Shown here: positions 1 through 10,103 of the stretch, in pieces
Layout of the letters: each line of letters starts with the position of its first letter
Numbering within the stretch: position 1 is the first letter of the stretch
Source: Leptolyngbya boryana PCC 6306
Lineage (GTDB): Bacteria; Cyanobacteriota; Cyanobacteriia; Leptolyngbyales; Leptolyngbyaceae
NCBI RefSeq assembly: GCF_000353285.1
Contig: NZ_KB731325.1
Span: forward strand, 262,381 to 326,380
Reading direction: 5' to 3'
Length of the DNA: 64,000 nt
The notes under the pieces: model-generated
What the model saw: only the letters and a program-made list of their open reading frames with translations
Told to the model about the DNA's origin: nothing
Databases searched by the model: none
Translations under genes and position numbers: made by a program

Positions 1-1
1 A

Positions 2-271
2 ATTCGTCCCTATCTATTAGAAATTGATGGCTTCATTGCTGCCCAACAACTGCATCTGGAATGGAGCTATAGCTCTGCGATTCATCATCCAGCCACGATC
101 GCGCAGTTAGCCGAAGGGTTTATAGAGGCATTGCGATCGATTATTGCTCGCTGCCACTCCCCGGAAGCGGGAAGCTATACCCCTTCTGATTTTGAGGCAG
201 CCAAAATCAGCCAAAAGGACTTTGACAAATTGTTGGCAAAACTCAGCCAAACTGGGAGACATTCTTCATGA
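2..271 (+). CDS. NRPS C-terminal end (partial, epimerization-type tail)
   Basis: The frame is open from base 2 to a TGA at 269-271, giving the last 89 residues of a protein that begins outside the window. The order SAIHHPATIAQLAEGF, then SYTPSDF, then SQKDFDKLLAKL is the sequence that follows condensation-like epimerization domains at the end of many synthetases. The upstream protein therefore probably ends in an epimerization domain and hands a D-configured intermediate to the next synthetase. Its stop overlaps the ATG of the next gene (ATGA), so the two are translationally coupled. The rest of the protein cannot be seen. Confidence 0.8.
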   Translation: MRPYLLEIDGFIAAQQLHLEWSYSSAIHHPATIAQLAEGFIEALRSIIARCHSPEAGSYTPSDFEAAKISQKDFDKLLAKLSQTGRHSS

Positions 272-3200
272 AAATGGACAATCTAGAAGACATCTACGAA
301 CTTTCGCCACTTCAGCAGGGCTTACTGTTTCATACGATCTATGCGCCACAGTCCGGCGTGTATTTTGAGCAGTTTAGCTGGACGCTCAAGGGCAATCTGA
401 ATGCAACCGCGCTTCGGCAAGCTTGGCAGCGTGTGGTCGATCGGCACTCAATTTTACGCACTGCCTTTTACTGGCACGACTTGGAAAAGCCTTACCAAGT
501 CGTGTATGGGCAGATCGACCTCCCTTGGCACCAGGAAGATTGGCGACACTTTGATCCAGAGACACAGCGCGATCGCTTAGATGAATTTCTCAGGGTCGAT
601 CGCCAAACAGGATTTGAACTCTCCCAAGCTCCCCTGATGCGCTTGGCACTATTGCGTTTAGCTGATGATGCCTATCACCTTGTCTGGAGTAGTCACCATT
701 TGCTGTTAGATGGCTGGTCAGAGTCGCTGATCTTCAAAGAAGTGTATGCCTTCTATGAAGCATTTTGCCAGGGACAAGACCTGCACCTGAGCCAACCGCG
801 CCCCTTCCGTGACTACATTGCCTGGTTGCAGCAGCAAGATCTCGCTCAGGCGGAGGCATTTTGGCGGCAGAGGCTCAAGGGGTTCACTGCACCGACTCGT
901 CTTGCGGTCGATCGCAACGCTCACAATTTACCTAGCCAGGAAGAAGATTATGACTGGCAGCGCATCGATTTGTCGGAAGCGACTAGTATCGCGCTCCAGG
1001 ATCTAGCACGACAGCATCAACTCACACTCAACACCCTAGTCCAAGGTGCTTGGGCATTACTGCTCAGCCGCTACAGTGGCGAGTCTGATGTGGTCTTTGG
1101 CGTTACGTCCTCCGGTCGCCCGACGGACTTAGCCGGAGTCGAGTCAATGGTGGGGATTTTCGTCAACACGCTGCCCCTGCGCGTTCAGGTTCCTCCCGAT
1201 GCCTCTCTGCTGCCCTGGCTGCAACAGATTCTGGCTCAACAAATGGAGGTGCTTCAGTATGAGTACAGTCCACTGGTACAGGTGCAGGGCTGGAGTGATG
1301 TCTCTCGCAACCAACCTCTGTTTGAAACCTGTCAAGTTTTAGAAAACTATCCCGTTGATGCCACGGTGAAAAACGGCGTTGAGGGGTTTGAGATTCAGAA
1401 TCCACGATCGTTTGAGAAAACCAATGAACCTCTCCGATTGCTAGCGATTCCTGATGCGGCACTGCGGCTTGAGCTTTGGTATGATACGCGCCGCTTCGAT
1501 CGAGCAACGATCCATCGAATGCTTGGACATTTGCAGACGCTCCTAGAAGGCTTTATCGCCCATCCTGAAGCGTGTCTCTCAGCGTTACCGATGCTGAGCA
1601 ATGAGGAATTGCAGCAATTGAAAGTATGGGGAGAAGGAGCGGTTCAGCCGGCATCGGGCGAATGTATTCATCACTTATTTGAAGCACAAGTCGATCGCAC
1701 GCCTGACAATATCGCAGTCATTTGTGCAGACCAGCAATTGACCTACCGAGAACTCAACGATCGGGCAAATCATCTGGCTCATTCTCTGCAAACCCTGGGT
1801 GTCAAGCCCGAAACACTCGTGGGGATTTGTGTAGAGCGTTCCTTAGAAATGGTCGTGGGCGTTCTAGCCATTCTCAAAGCAGGAGGGGCTTATGTACCCC
1901 TCGACCCAACCTATCCGGCAGAGCGGGTAGCATTCATCTTGCAAGATGCTCAGATATCCGTCTTGCTGACTCAGCAAACGCTTCTTTCCACGCTGCCTGA
2001 CACCCCTGCCCAAGTGGTTTGCCTCGACGCGAAGACAAATTTTCCAGAAACTTTAGAGATCAATCAAAATCCACAATCTGCAATCACTCCCGCGAATCTC
2101 GCCTATGTCATTTACACCTCTGGTTCAACAGGTCAGCCAAAAGGTGTCGCCATTGAACATCGAAATACGATCGCGTTACTCCACTGGGCGCAATCCGTTT
2201 TCACTGCCGATCAGTTATCAGGCGTCCTAGCTTCTACGTCGCTCTGCTTTGATTTGTCGGTGTTTGAGTTATTTGCACCGTTGAGTGTTGGGGGAACCGC
2301 AATTCTGGCTGAAAATGCCTTGCATCTACCCACGCTAGCCGCAGCAGAGCAAGTGACGCTGATCAATACTGTGCCCTCTGCGATCGCTGCCTTGATCGAG
2401 ATGAACGGCATTCCCAAGTCGGTGCAAACCGTCAATTTAGCAGGAGAACCGCTGCCGCACAAGTTAGTGCGCCAGTTGTATGAGCGATCGCACATCCAGC
2501 AGGTGTTTAACTTGTATGGACCCTCGGAAGACACAACGTATTCTACGTTTGCGCGAATTGATCCGCAGATCGAAGGGACACCTCCGATTGGTCGCCCGAT
2601 CGCCAATACTCAAGTTTATGTTTTAGATCAGCAGTTGCAGCCTGTCCCCATCGGGGTTCCGGGTGAACTGTACCTGGGTGGAGCGGGGCTAGCACGCGGC
2701 TATCTCAATCGCCCCGATTTAACTGCCGAATGGTTTATTCCCAATCCGTTCTCAGCACCGGATTTTGCAGATCGGCTTTACAAAACCGGGGATCTAGTGC
2801 GCTACCTTCCCGATGGTCATCTCGAATTTCTCAACCGGATTGATCATCAAGTTAAAATTCGCGGCTTCCGCATTGAGCTAGGCGAGATTGAGGCGGCACT
2901 GAGCCAGCATCGGGCTGTTCAAGATGCAGTTGTATTGGCAAGAGAGGATGTTCCCGGAGAGAAACGCTTAGTCGCTTACATCGTCCCCCAATCTCTCGAT
3001 CGCCATGCTTCTAGCCAAAACCTGGAAGACCAGCAGGTTTTGCAGTGGCAGATGGTATATAACGACGATCGCTTCCGTGACACTCAAACAGAATGGGAAC
3101 CGACGTTCAACATCAGCGGTTGGATGAGCAGTTATACCAATCAACCCATTCCGGCAGAGGAAATGCGAGAGTGGGTCGATGCAACAGTTGATCGGATTCT

Positions 3201-5754
3201 CGCCTTACGCCCTCAGCGAGTTCTAGAAATTGGGTGTGGCACCGGTCTGCTGCTGTTCCGCATTGCACCCGATTGCACTGAATATTGGGGCACAGATTTT
3301 TCGCACATCGCCTTGAGTTATGTAAAACGAGTTTTGAGTCTGCCGCAATATCAACTGCCCCAGGTTCGGCTATTGCAGCAGCAGGCAGACCAGTTGGAAG
3401 GGATTGAGCCACACAGGTTTGATACAGTCATTCTCAACTCGGTCATCCAATACTTCCCTAGCATTGACTACCTTCTCCGCGTTCTGGAACATGCTGTCAA
3501 TGCCGTTGCACCAGGAGGCACAATCTTTATCGGAGATGTGCGGAGTTTGCCATTACTAGAAGCATTCTACAAGTCTGTTGAACTCTACCAGGCTTCAGAG
3601 CTGCTCACGCCAGAGCAACTGCGCGATCGCATTCAACGCCGCCGACTTCAAGAACAGGAACTCGTGATCGATCCTGCCTTCTTCTCTGCCCTGCAACAGC
3701 ACTTGCCGCAAATCGAGCATGTCCAGATTCAGCCTAAGCAGGGACGCTACGAGAACGAGCTAAATCAGTTCCGCTATGACGTGACCTTGCGGATTGGGGC
3801 AAACGTGGAAGCGCAAACCGGAAAAACTGAGGAGCGCTCCTGGCAGACCTATGCCAACAATCCTCTACAGCAACAAACGACCCGTGAATTTGTTGGTCAG
3901 TTGCGCGACTATTTGCACCAAAAACTGCCCGACTACATGGTGCCTTCTGCCTTTGTCTTGCTAGAGGCACTGCCACTGACCCCCAACGGTAAACTCGATC
4001 GTCGATCGCTGCCTGCTCCCGATCGACAGGAATCAACCGAGACTGCAACCGCCCCTCGCACCCCAATCGAAGAAATGTTGAGCGGCATCTGGGCACAGGT
4101 TCTGGGGGTGGCAACCGTGGGAATCAATGATAACTTCTTTGAGTTGGGTGGGCATTCACTGCTGGCAACTCAGGTCATTTCGCGTGTGCGAGAAGTCTTC
4201 CAGGTGGAGTTACCTCTGCGCTGCTTGTTCGAGGCTCCCACGATCGCGGCTTTAGCCCAGCAAGTGAAAGTAGCGATTCAGTCGCAGCAAGGCTTAGAAG
4301 CCCCTCCGTTATTACCCGTTCCGCGCGATCGAGATCTGCCGCTTTCCTTTGCTCAACAGCGATTGTGGTTTCTGCATCAGCTTGCGTCGGATAGCCCGCT
4401 TTACAATGACCCGGTTGCACTGCGGTTAGGTGGTTTGCTCAACGTCACAGCGTTAAAGCAAAGTATTAACGAAATTGTGCGACGACACGAAGTTCTGCGA
4501 TCGCGCTTTGACACCGTCCAGGGGCAACCTGTGCAGATCATTACTCCTAGTTTGGATGTGCCGATCTCAATGGTTGATTTGGGAGATTTACCAGAGCCAG
4601 AGCGTGAAGCGGAAGCCCTGCGACTAGCAATTGAGGAAGCTGCCCGTCCCTTTGATCTAAGTGCCGATCCTCTGCTGCGGGTCACGTTACTGCGGTTGAG
4701 TGAAACCGATCATGTTGTCTTGCTAACCCTCCATCACATTGTTTCTGATGCATGGACAATGGGCGTTTTAGTACAGGAGTTATCAGCCCTCTATGCTGCT
4801 TTCTCGACCCATCAGCCTTCGCCCTTACCAGAGCTACCGATTCAGTATGCTGACTTTGCCCTATGGCAGCGGCAATGGTTACAGGGAGAAGTCCTACAGG
4901 CGCAGTTAAATTACTGGCGACAACAATTAGCAGCGTTACCCACCCTTGAACTCCCAACGGATAAACCACGTCCTCAAATCCAGAGCGATCGCGCAGCAAC
5001 CCAAACCTTTGTTGTGCCCAAAGAAGTGAGTCGATCTCTGATCCAACTCAGTCAGCAGGAAGGTGTCACGTTGTTTATGACGCTGCTCACCGCCTTTAAA
5101 ACACTACTTCACTGCTACACTGGACAAACGGATATCGGCGTAGGTTCCCCGATCGCGAACCGCAACCGAGCAGAGATCGAACATTTGATCGGCTTCTTTG
5201 TGAACACGCTGGTACTTCGCACCGATCTCTCCAACAATCCCACATTCCGTTCCTTGCTAGCACGAGTGCGAGAAACAACGCTCGGAGCTTATGCTCACCA
5301 GGATTTGCCATTTGAGAAGCTAGTCGAAGAACTGCGACCAGAGCGACAGCAGCAACATTCGCCGCTCTTCCGAGTTTGGTTTGTGCTACAAAATGCGCCG
5401 ATGCCTCCGTTAGAACTACCAGGTCTTACCCTGACACCGTTCGATGTTGATAGTGGAACGACCAAGTTTGATTTAGCGCTGTTCTTCTTTGAAACCAGTG
5501 AGGGACTAGAAGGCTGTTTTGAGTACAACGCTGATCTATTCGATACATCGACGATCGCTCAAATGGTGCACCAGTTTGAAGCACTGCTCCAGACGGTTGT
5601 GGCGCAGCCGGATATCCAGTTGAGTGTTCTATCGAATCAGGTTGCCAAAGCTGCCAAAGAACAGCAGCTTCTCCAGGCACAAGCAATTTCCGCCACAAAT
5701 TTACAACGACTTCAGCGCATCACCCGCAAACCGCTCAGTCGCGCTAAATCATGA
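268..5754 (+). CDS. NRPS, C-A-NMT-PCP-C
   Basis: A 1,828-residue synthetase acting in the cytoplasm. Domains in order: condensation (HHLLLDGW from residue 143); adenylation (YTSGSTGQPKG near 616, RGFRIELGE near 865); an N-methyltransferase inserted between adenylation motifs A8 and A10 (SAM site VLEIGCGTG at 985-993); A10 NGKLDRR near 1240; carrier domain with phosphopantetheine Ser1297; a second condensation domain with HHIVSDAW from 1489. Pocket residues read by eye are D-L-F-N-N-A-L-T-Y, resembling Ala/Gly codes, so N-methyl-Ala or N-methyl-Gly is inferred. The terminal condensation domain has no adenylation partner here. It must work with the next synthetase, which starts at 6834. The ATG at 268 overlaps the previous stop, and the reading frame is intact. 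Confidence 0.95.
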   Translation: MKMDNLEDIYELSPLQQGLLFHTIYAPQSGVYFEQFSWTLKGNLNATALRQAWQRVVDRHSILRTAFYWHDLEKPYQVVYGQIDLPWHQEDWRHFDPETQRDRLDEFLRVDRQTGFELSQAPLMRLALLRLADDAYHLVWSSHHLLLDGWSESLIFKEVYAFYEAFCQGQDLHLSQPRPFRDYIAWLQQQDLAQAEAFWRQRLKGFTAPTRLAVDRNAHNLPSQEEDYDWQRIDLSEATSIALQDLARQHQLTLNTLVQGAWALLLSRYSGESDVVFGVTSSGRPTDLAGVESMVGIFVNTLPLRVQVPPDASLLPWLQQILAQQMEVLQYEYSPLVQVQGWSDVSRNQPLFETCQVLENYPVDATVKNGVEGFEIQNPRSFEKTNEPLRLLAIPDAALRLELWYDTRRFDRATIHRMLGHLQTLLEGFIAHPEACLSALPMLSNEELQQLKVWGEGAVQPASGECIHHLFEAQVDRTPDNIAVICADQQLTYRELNDRANHLAHSLQTLGVKPETLVGICVERSLEMVVGVLAILKAGGAYVPLDPTYPAERVAFILQDAQISVLLTQQTLLSTLPDTPAQVVCLDAKTNFPETLEINQNPQSAITPANLAYVIYTSGSTGQPKGVAIEHRNTIALLHWAQSVFTADQLSGVLASTSLCFDLSVFELFAPLSVGGTAILAENALHLPTLAAAEQVTLINTVPSAIAALIEMNGIPKSVQTVNLAGEPLPHKLVRQLYERSHIQQVFNLYGPSEDTTYSTFARIDPQIEGTPPIGRPIANTQVYVLDQQLQPVPIGVPGELYLGGAGLARGYLNRPDLTAEWFIPNPFSAPDFADRLYKTGDLVRYLPDGHLEFLNRIDHQVKIRGFRIELGEIEAALSQHRAVQDAVVLAREDVPGEKRLVAYIVPQSLDRHASSQNLEDQQVLQWQMVYNDDRFRDTQTEWEPTFNISGWMSSYTNQPIPAEEMREWVDATVDRILALRPQRVLEIGCGTGLLLFRIAPDCTEYWGTDFSHIALSYVKRVLSLPQYQLPQVRLLQQQADQLEGIEPHRFDTVILNSVIQYFPSIDYLLRVLEHAVNAVAPGGTIFIGDVRSLPLLEAFYKSVELYQASELLTPEQLRDRIQRRRLQEQELVIDPAFFSALQQHLPQIEHVQIQPKQGRYENELNQFRYDVTLRIGANVEAQTGKTEERSWQTYANNPLQQQTTREFVGQLRDYLHQKLPDYMVPSAFVLLEALPLTPNGKLDRRSLPAPDRQESTETATAPRTPIEEMLSGIWAQVLGVATVGINDNFFELGGHSLLATQVISRVREVFQVELPLRCLFEAPTIAALAQQVKVAIQSQQGLEAPPLLPVPRDRDLPLSFAQQRLWFLHQLASDSPLYNDPVALRLGGLLNVTALKQSINEIVRRHEVLRSRFDTVQGQPVQIITPSLDVPISMVDLGDLPEPEREAEALRLAIEEAARPFDLSADPLLRVTLLRLSETDHVVLLTLHHIVSDAWTMGVLVQELSALYAAFSTHQPSPLPELPIQYADFALWQRQWLQGEVLQAQLNYWRQQLAALPTLELPTDKPRPQIQSDRAATQTFVVPKEVSRSLIQLSQQEGVTLFMTLLTAFKTLLHCYTGQTDIGVGSPIANRNRAEIEHLIGFFVNTLVLRTDLSNNPTFRSLLARVRETTLGAYAHQDLPFEKLVEELRPERQQQHSPLFRVWFVLQNAPMPPLELPGLTLTPFDVDSGTTKFDLALFFFETSEGLEGCFEYNADLFDTSTIAQMVHQFEALLQTVVAQPDIQLSVLSNQVAKAAKEQQLLQAQAISATNLQRLQRITRKPLSRAKS

Positions 5755-5761
5755 GGAAGTA

Positions 5762-6823
5762 ATGACACAACAAAACAGGGCAAAGCTAAGCCTAAACACA
5801 TTGGGAACTACGAGCCGAAAATCTGTCAAGGTTTCGCAGTCCGCGTTAATTCAAACCAGCCATTTACTAGGAACCTCAATTCCGCTCGTGATTCAGCCAA
5901 CGGTTGAGTCGATGGATCTGATTGCCTGGGCAACCTCGAATCGAGAGACGATCGAAGCGCTATTTCTTCAGCATCGTGCTTTGTTGTTTCGGGGTTTCAA
6001 GATCAAAAGTGCCGAGCAGTTTAATCAGTTTGTGCAAGCCACTGCTCAAGGAGAATTGTTGAGTTATCGCGATCGCTCCTCTCCCCGCCATGAAGTGGAA
6101 GGCAAGATCTACACCTCCACCGATTATCCGGCTCAAGAAAGAATCTTTCTGCACAACGAAGGAACTTACTGGTTAACCTATCCGCTCAAAATCTATTTCT
6201 GTTGTCTCACTGTTGCCGAACAAGGGGGCGAAACCCCGATCGCAGATACACAAAAAGTCTTGCAGCGTCTTGCACCCCAGATTCGCGATCGATTTACAGA
6301 AAAGAAAGTTCTGTATGTTCGCAACTATAACGATGGCTTTGGATTAACCTGGCAAACGGTCTTCCAAACCGACGACAAAGCTGTGGTAGAAGACTACTGC
6401 CGTCGCAATGCCATTGAGTTTGAGTGGAAACCAGGCGATCGACTCAGAACTCGTCAGGTGCGCGATGCGATCGCAAAACATCCGATCACAGGTGAACTAA
6501 CCTGGTTCAATCACGCCGCGTTTTTCCATATTTCAACCCTAGAACCCACCATTCGCCATGCGTTGTTAACAGAATTCAAAGAAGAAGAGTTACCGCAGAA
6601 CACCTATTACGGAGATGGTTCTGAGATCGAGCCGGAAGTCTTAGACGCGATTCGTGAAGCTTATCACCAGGAAACGATCATCTTTCCCTGGCAGGCTGGA
6701 GACATTTTGCTATTAAACAATATGCTCGTTGCCCACGGACGACGACCCTACAGCGGAGCCAGAAAAGTATTGGTGGGAATGGCAGAACCTTATTGCCACA
6801 GAGAATTCAACGTTGAGGAGTAG
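5762..6823 (+). CDS. TauD/SyrP-like Fe(II)/2-oxoglutarate hydroxylase, free-standing
   Basis: A 353-residue enzyme of the TauD/TfdA superfamily. Iron ligands are visible as H131-N-E133 and a distal H325 in AHGRRPY, followed by the 2-oxoglutarate-binding Arg in SGARK. The HxE form (not HxD) is found in clavaminate synthase- and SyrP-like members that hydroxylate amino acids, often on carrier proteins. The start at 5762 is chosen because AGGAAG lies just upstream and the gene begins 7 bp after the previous NRPS stop. A longer in-frame start at 5624 would overlap the NRPS by 131 bp. The gene lies immediately before a synthetase that begins with a degenerate C domain and has an Asx-like pocket, so beta-hydroxylation of that residue is inferred. 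It is a clear homologue of the TauD domain ending the protein at 10096-15789. Confidence 0.92.
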   Translation: MTQQNRAKLSLNTLGTTSRKSVKVSQSALIQTSHLLGTSIPLVIQPTVESMDLIAWATSNRETIEALFLQHRALLFRGFKIKSAEQFNQFVQATAQGELLSYRDRSSPRHEVEGKIYTSTDYPAQERIFLHNEGTYWLTYPLKIYFCCLTVAEQGGETPIADTQKVLQRLAPQIRDRFTEKKVLYVRNYNDGFGLTWQTVFQTDDKAVVEDYCRRNAIEFEWKPGDRLRTRQVRDAIAKHPITGELTWFNHAAFFHISTLEPTIRHALLTEFKEEELPQNTYYGDGSEIEPEVLDAIREAYHQETIIFPWQAGDILLLNNMLVAHGRRPYSGARKVLVGMAEPYCHREFNVEE

Positions 6824-6833
6824 AAAGGTCAAC

Positions 6834-9800
6834 ATGCAGAGTGCAAGTATAGACAGACAGCAAGACACGATCGAGGGCTATTCCCTTTCTCCGCAGCAGA
6901 AACATCTGTGGAAGTTGCAGCAAAGGGATCAGCACCAACCTTATCGCGTCCAGGTTTCGGTGCAGATTGATGGAGCCTTCGATCGCGAGAGACTCAAATT
7001 GGCGTTGCAGAACGTAGTCGATCGTCACGAAATTCTCCGAACTACATTCAAATGCTTACCCGGACTTACGCTCCCGCTTCAAGTGATAGGTGAGTGCGAT
7101 TTTTCTTGGTACAGCGAACTGAATTTGAGCGATCGTACTGCTCAAGTGCAAGTGAGCCAAATCGAAGCTCTCTTTCAAGAATTCGGTCAACTTCCGTTTG
7201 ACTTCGAGCAAGGATCGCTGTTTCGGGTTGCTTTAGTGATGCTGTCGGCTCAGAAGCACATGCTGTTGATCTGTTTACCTGCCCTCTGCGGAGATGGCGT
7301 GGCAGTCAAAAACTTAATTCGTGAGATCAGTCAGGTCTATCGTGCCTGCACCCAGAATCAGGAATTAACCGATGAGCCGTTACAGTATGCCGATATTGCA
7401 GCATGGCAAAACGAATTGTTAGACGCTGAAGAAAGCGAAACGGCAAAACGCTATTGGCGCAAGCTAGCGATCGCAGAAGCACTCACAGTCAAGTTGCCCT
7501 ATGAACGCTCGACTACTAAATCCTCTACTTTTCAGCCCCATGTTTTTAGTGCCACGATCGCTTCGCCATTAGTCGCCGAGATCAATGAATTTGCGAAAAC
7601 ATACGAGTGTTCTACAGAAACTTTCTTACTCACCTGCTGGCAAATTCTGCTGTGGCGCTTAACGGGGCAATCTGAGGTGGTGGTGAACACCGCCTTTAGC
7701 GGACGAAAGTACGAAGAACTAGAACCCGCGATCGGCACCTTCGTGAAATATTTGCCGCTATATGGGCAACTAAGCGATCGTGCTCAATTCATAAATGTGT
7801 TACGAAAAACCGAGGAGTTGCAGCGTGAAGCCGACACTTGGCAGGAATATTTTGCTTGGGAGGAAGAAGCGCGCGATCCATCCATCTTGCCCTTTGGCTT
7901 TGACTTTGAAACGCTGGATCTCACCAGTTGCGGTTCTGAGCTTTCCTGGTCAATTGATCGATTTTCTGTGTGTGTCGATCGCTGCAAACTCAGGCTTTCT
8001 TGTATCGATCGCCATGACGGTCTAACCACAGATTTTCATTATGATGCAACTGTCCTTCAAGCTGAGGACATCCAACGCTTGGCAGAACAGTTGCAGACGC
8101 TCCTCGAAAGCGTGATTTACAACCCGCAAGCAGAAATTTGTACCTTAAATATTTTGAGCGATCGTGAACGGCATCAACTGCTCGTAGCGTTCAATCACAC
8201 GCAATTCGATTATCCAAATCAATGCTTTCATCATCTGTTTGAACAACAGGTTGATCATACTCCAAACAACATTGCAGTTGTCTGTGGTGACCAGCATCTG
8301 ACCTATGCTGAACTCAATGCTCGTGCCAATCAATTAGCCCATTATCTGCGATCGCTCGGTGTCAAATCTGAAACGCTTGTCGGAATCTGTGTTGAACGCT
8401 CTCTAGACATGCTGGTTGGGATTCTCGGCATTTTAAAGGCAGGGGGAGCGTATGTGCCCTTTGACCCGGCTTATCCCCAAGCGCGCATCGCCTTTATGTT
8501 AGAAGACACCCAGGCTCCTGTCGTGCTGACCCAGGCGCGACTCCTTGATCGCTTGCCTGACACTTCAGCCCAACTCGTTTGTCTCGATTCCGCTTGGGAG
8601 ACGATCGAACGATCGAGTGCAGAAAACCCGCCATCCTCGCTCACACCAGACCACCTGGCTTATGTGATCTATACTTCCGGCTCGACTGGAAAACCCAAAG
8701 GAACCTTAATTCCGCATCGAGGACTCGTCAATTACTTGTGCTGGTGTACGCAAGCGTATGGGGTTGAGCAGGGGGAGGGGGCATTAGTTCATTCGTCGAT
8801 CGCGTTTGATGCCACGATTACGGGGCTATTTGCGCCCTTACTGGTCGGCTCGAAAGTCGAACTACTGCCCGAAGACTTGGGAATTGAAGCGTTAGCCATT
8901 GCGCTCCAAACAAAGTCGAACTATAGCTTGATCAAAATTACCCCTGCACAACTCGAACTACTGGCACAACAGCTTCCTGCTGAAACCGCGTCGCATCGAA
9001 CCCAGATGTTCGTGATTGGCGGTGAAAATCTGACGGCACAGCACATTGCTTTCTGGCAAACTGCCGCTCCTGAAACGGCTTTGGTGAATGAGTATGGTCC
9101 AACAGAAACCGTAGTCGGCTGCTGTGTCTACTGGGTTCCTTCCGATCAACCCTCGACAGGTTCCATTCCAATCGGTCGCCCCATTGCCAACACTCAGCTT
9201 TATTTGCTCGATCGCAATCTTCAACCAGTTCCCACCGGGTTTCCCGGTGAGCTATACATCAGTGGCGCAGGAGTCGCGCGGGGCTATCTCAATCGTCCTG
9301 AACTCACAGCAGAACGCTTTATTCCTAACCCCTTCTGCTCAGGTTCTCGGTTGTATAAAACCGGTGACCTGGCTCAATTTCTTCCCAACGGCACGATCGA
9401 ATATTTGGGGCGTATCGATCATCAAGTCAAAATTCGCGGCTTCCGCATTGAGCTAGGCGAAATTGAAACTGTTCTGGCTCAGCATCCAGCCGTGCAGCAA
9501 GCAGTTGTCATCGATCGCGAAGATACTCCTGGAGATCAACGCCTGGTTGCCTATCTCGTTCCTGCACCTTCTGCCACGCCCAACGCCTCCATTCTCCGAC
9601 CGTTTCTTCAGGAAAAACTTCCTGCCTATATGGTGCCGTCTGCGTTTGTGGTGTTAAAGAAGCTGCCGCTCACCTCTAATGGCAAAGTCGATCGCAAAGC
9701 CTTACCCGCACCCGAACAAGTCAGACCCGAGCTAGAAGCTGCCTATATTGCGCCTCGCAATTCGATCGAATCAACCCTAGCCGCAATTTGGGCGGAAGTT

Positions 9801-10103
9801 TTGGGACTCGAACAAATCGGTGTGTATGACGACTTCTTTGACTTGGGCGGACATTCCCTCTTGCTCACGCAAGTCACCTCTCGCATTCACAATGCTTTGG
9901 GGATCGACTTACCCATGCGTCAACTGTTTGATGCCCCCACGATCGCTGCTTTAGCCGAGGTGATTGCTGACAAACAACTAGAGCAAGCAGACCATGACCT
10001 CCTGGCTCACCTGATAGCAGACTTAGAGCAATTGCCGGAAGCTGACGTTAAAGCTGCCCTGATTGCTGAAACATCTTCCACCGGGAGCATTGACCATGAG
10101 TGA
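6834..10103 (+). CDS. NRPS, degenerate C (interface-like)-A-PCP
   Basis: A 1,089-residue single-module synthetase. The N-terminal 460 residues follow a condensation fold, but the catalytic HHxxxD is replaced by PALCGD (149-154): both His are gone and the Asp is kept. Interface domains of this kind are reported in siderophore synthetases that make beta-hydroxyaspartate, where they are thought to recruit the hydroxylase. Adenylation follows (YTSGSTGKPKG near 613, RGFRIELGE near 868, NGKVDRK near 949), then a carrier domain with Ser1008. The pocket reads D-A-T-K-V-G-E-V-G, closest to Asn/Asp codes. The ATG at 6834 has AAAGG 5 bp upstream and lies 10 bp after the hydroxylase stop. The in-frame start at 6729 would run through the hydroxylase gene. 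With no active condensation domain of its own, it depends on the C domain ending the protein at 268-5754. Confidence 0.93.
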   Translation: MQSASIDRQQDTIEGYSLSPQQKHLWKLQQRDQHQPYRVQVSVQIDGAFDRERLKLALQNVVDRHEILRTTFKCLPGLTLPLQVIGECDFSWYSELNLSDRTAQVQVSQIEALFQEFGQLPFDFEQGSLFRVALVMLSAQKHMLLICLPALCGDGVAVKNLIREISQVYRACTQNQELTDEPLQYADIAAWQNELLDAEESETAKRYWRKLAIAEALTVKLPYERSTTKSSTFQPHVFSATIASPLVAEINEFAKTYECSTETFLLTCWQILLWRLTGQSEVVVNTAFSGRKYEELEPAIGTFVKYLPLYGQLSDRAQFINVLRKTEELQREADTWQEYFAWEEEARDPSILPFGFDFETLDLTSCGSELSWSIDRFSVCVDRCKLRLSCIDRHDGLTTDFHYDATVLQAEDIQRLAEQLQTLLESVIYNPQAEICTLNILSDRERHQLLVAFNHTQFDYPNQCFHHLFEQQVDHTPNNIAVVCGDQHLTYAELNARANQLAHYLRSLGVKSETLVGICVERSLDMLVGILGILKAGGAYVPFDPAYPQARIAFMLEDTQAPVVLTQARLLDRLPDTSAQLVCLDSAWETIERSSAENPPSSLTPDHLAYVIYTSGSTGKPKGTLIPHRGLVNYLCWCTQAYGVEQGEGALVHSSIAFDATITGLFAPLLVGSKVELLPEDLGIEALAIALQTKSNYSLIKITPAQLELLAQQLPAETASHRTQMFVIGGENLTAQHIAFWQTAAPETALVNEYGPTETVVGCCVYWVPSDQPSTGSIPIGRPIANTQLYLLDRNLQPVPTGFPGELYISGAGVARGYLNRPELTAERFIPNPFCSGSRLYKTGDLAQFLPNGTIEYLGRIDHQVKIRGFRIELGEIETVLAQHPAVQQAVVIDREDTPGDQRLVAYLVPAPSATPNASILRPFLQEKLPAYMVPSAFVVLKKLPLTSNGKVDRKALPAPEQVRPELEAAYIAPRNSIESTLAAIWAEVLGLEQIGVYDDFFDLGGHSLLLTQVTSRIHNALGIDLPMRQLFDAPTIAALAEVIADKQLEQADHDLLAHLIADLEQLPEADVKAALIAETSSTGSIDHE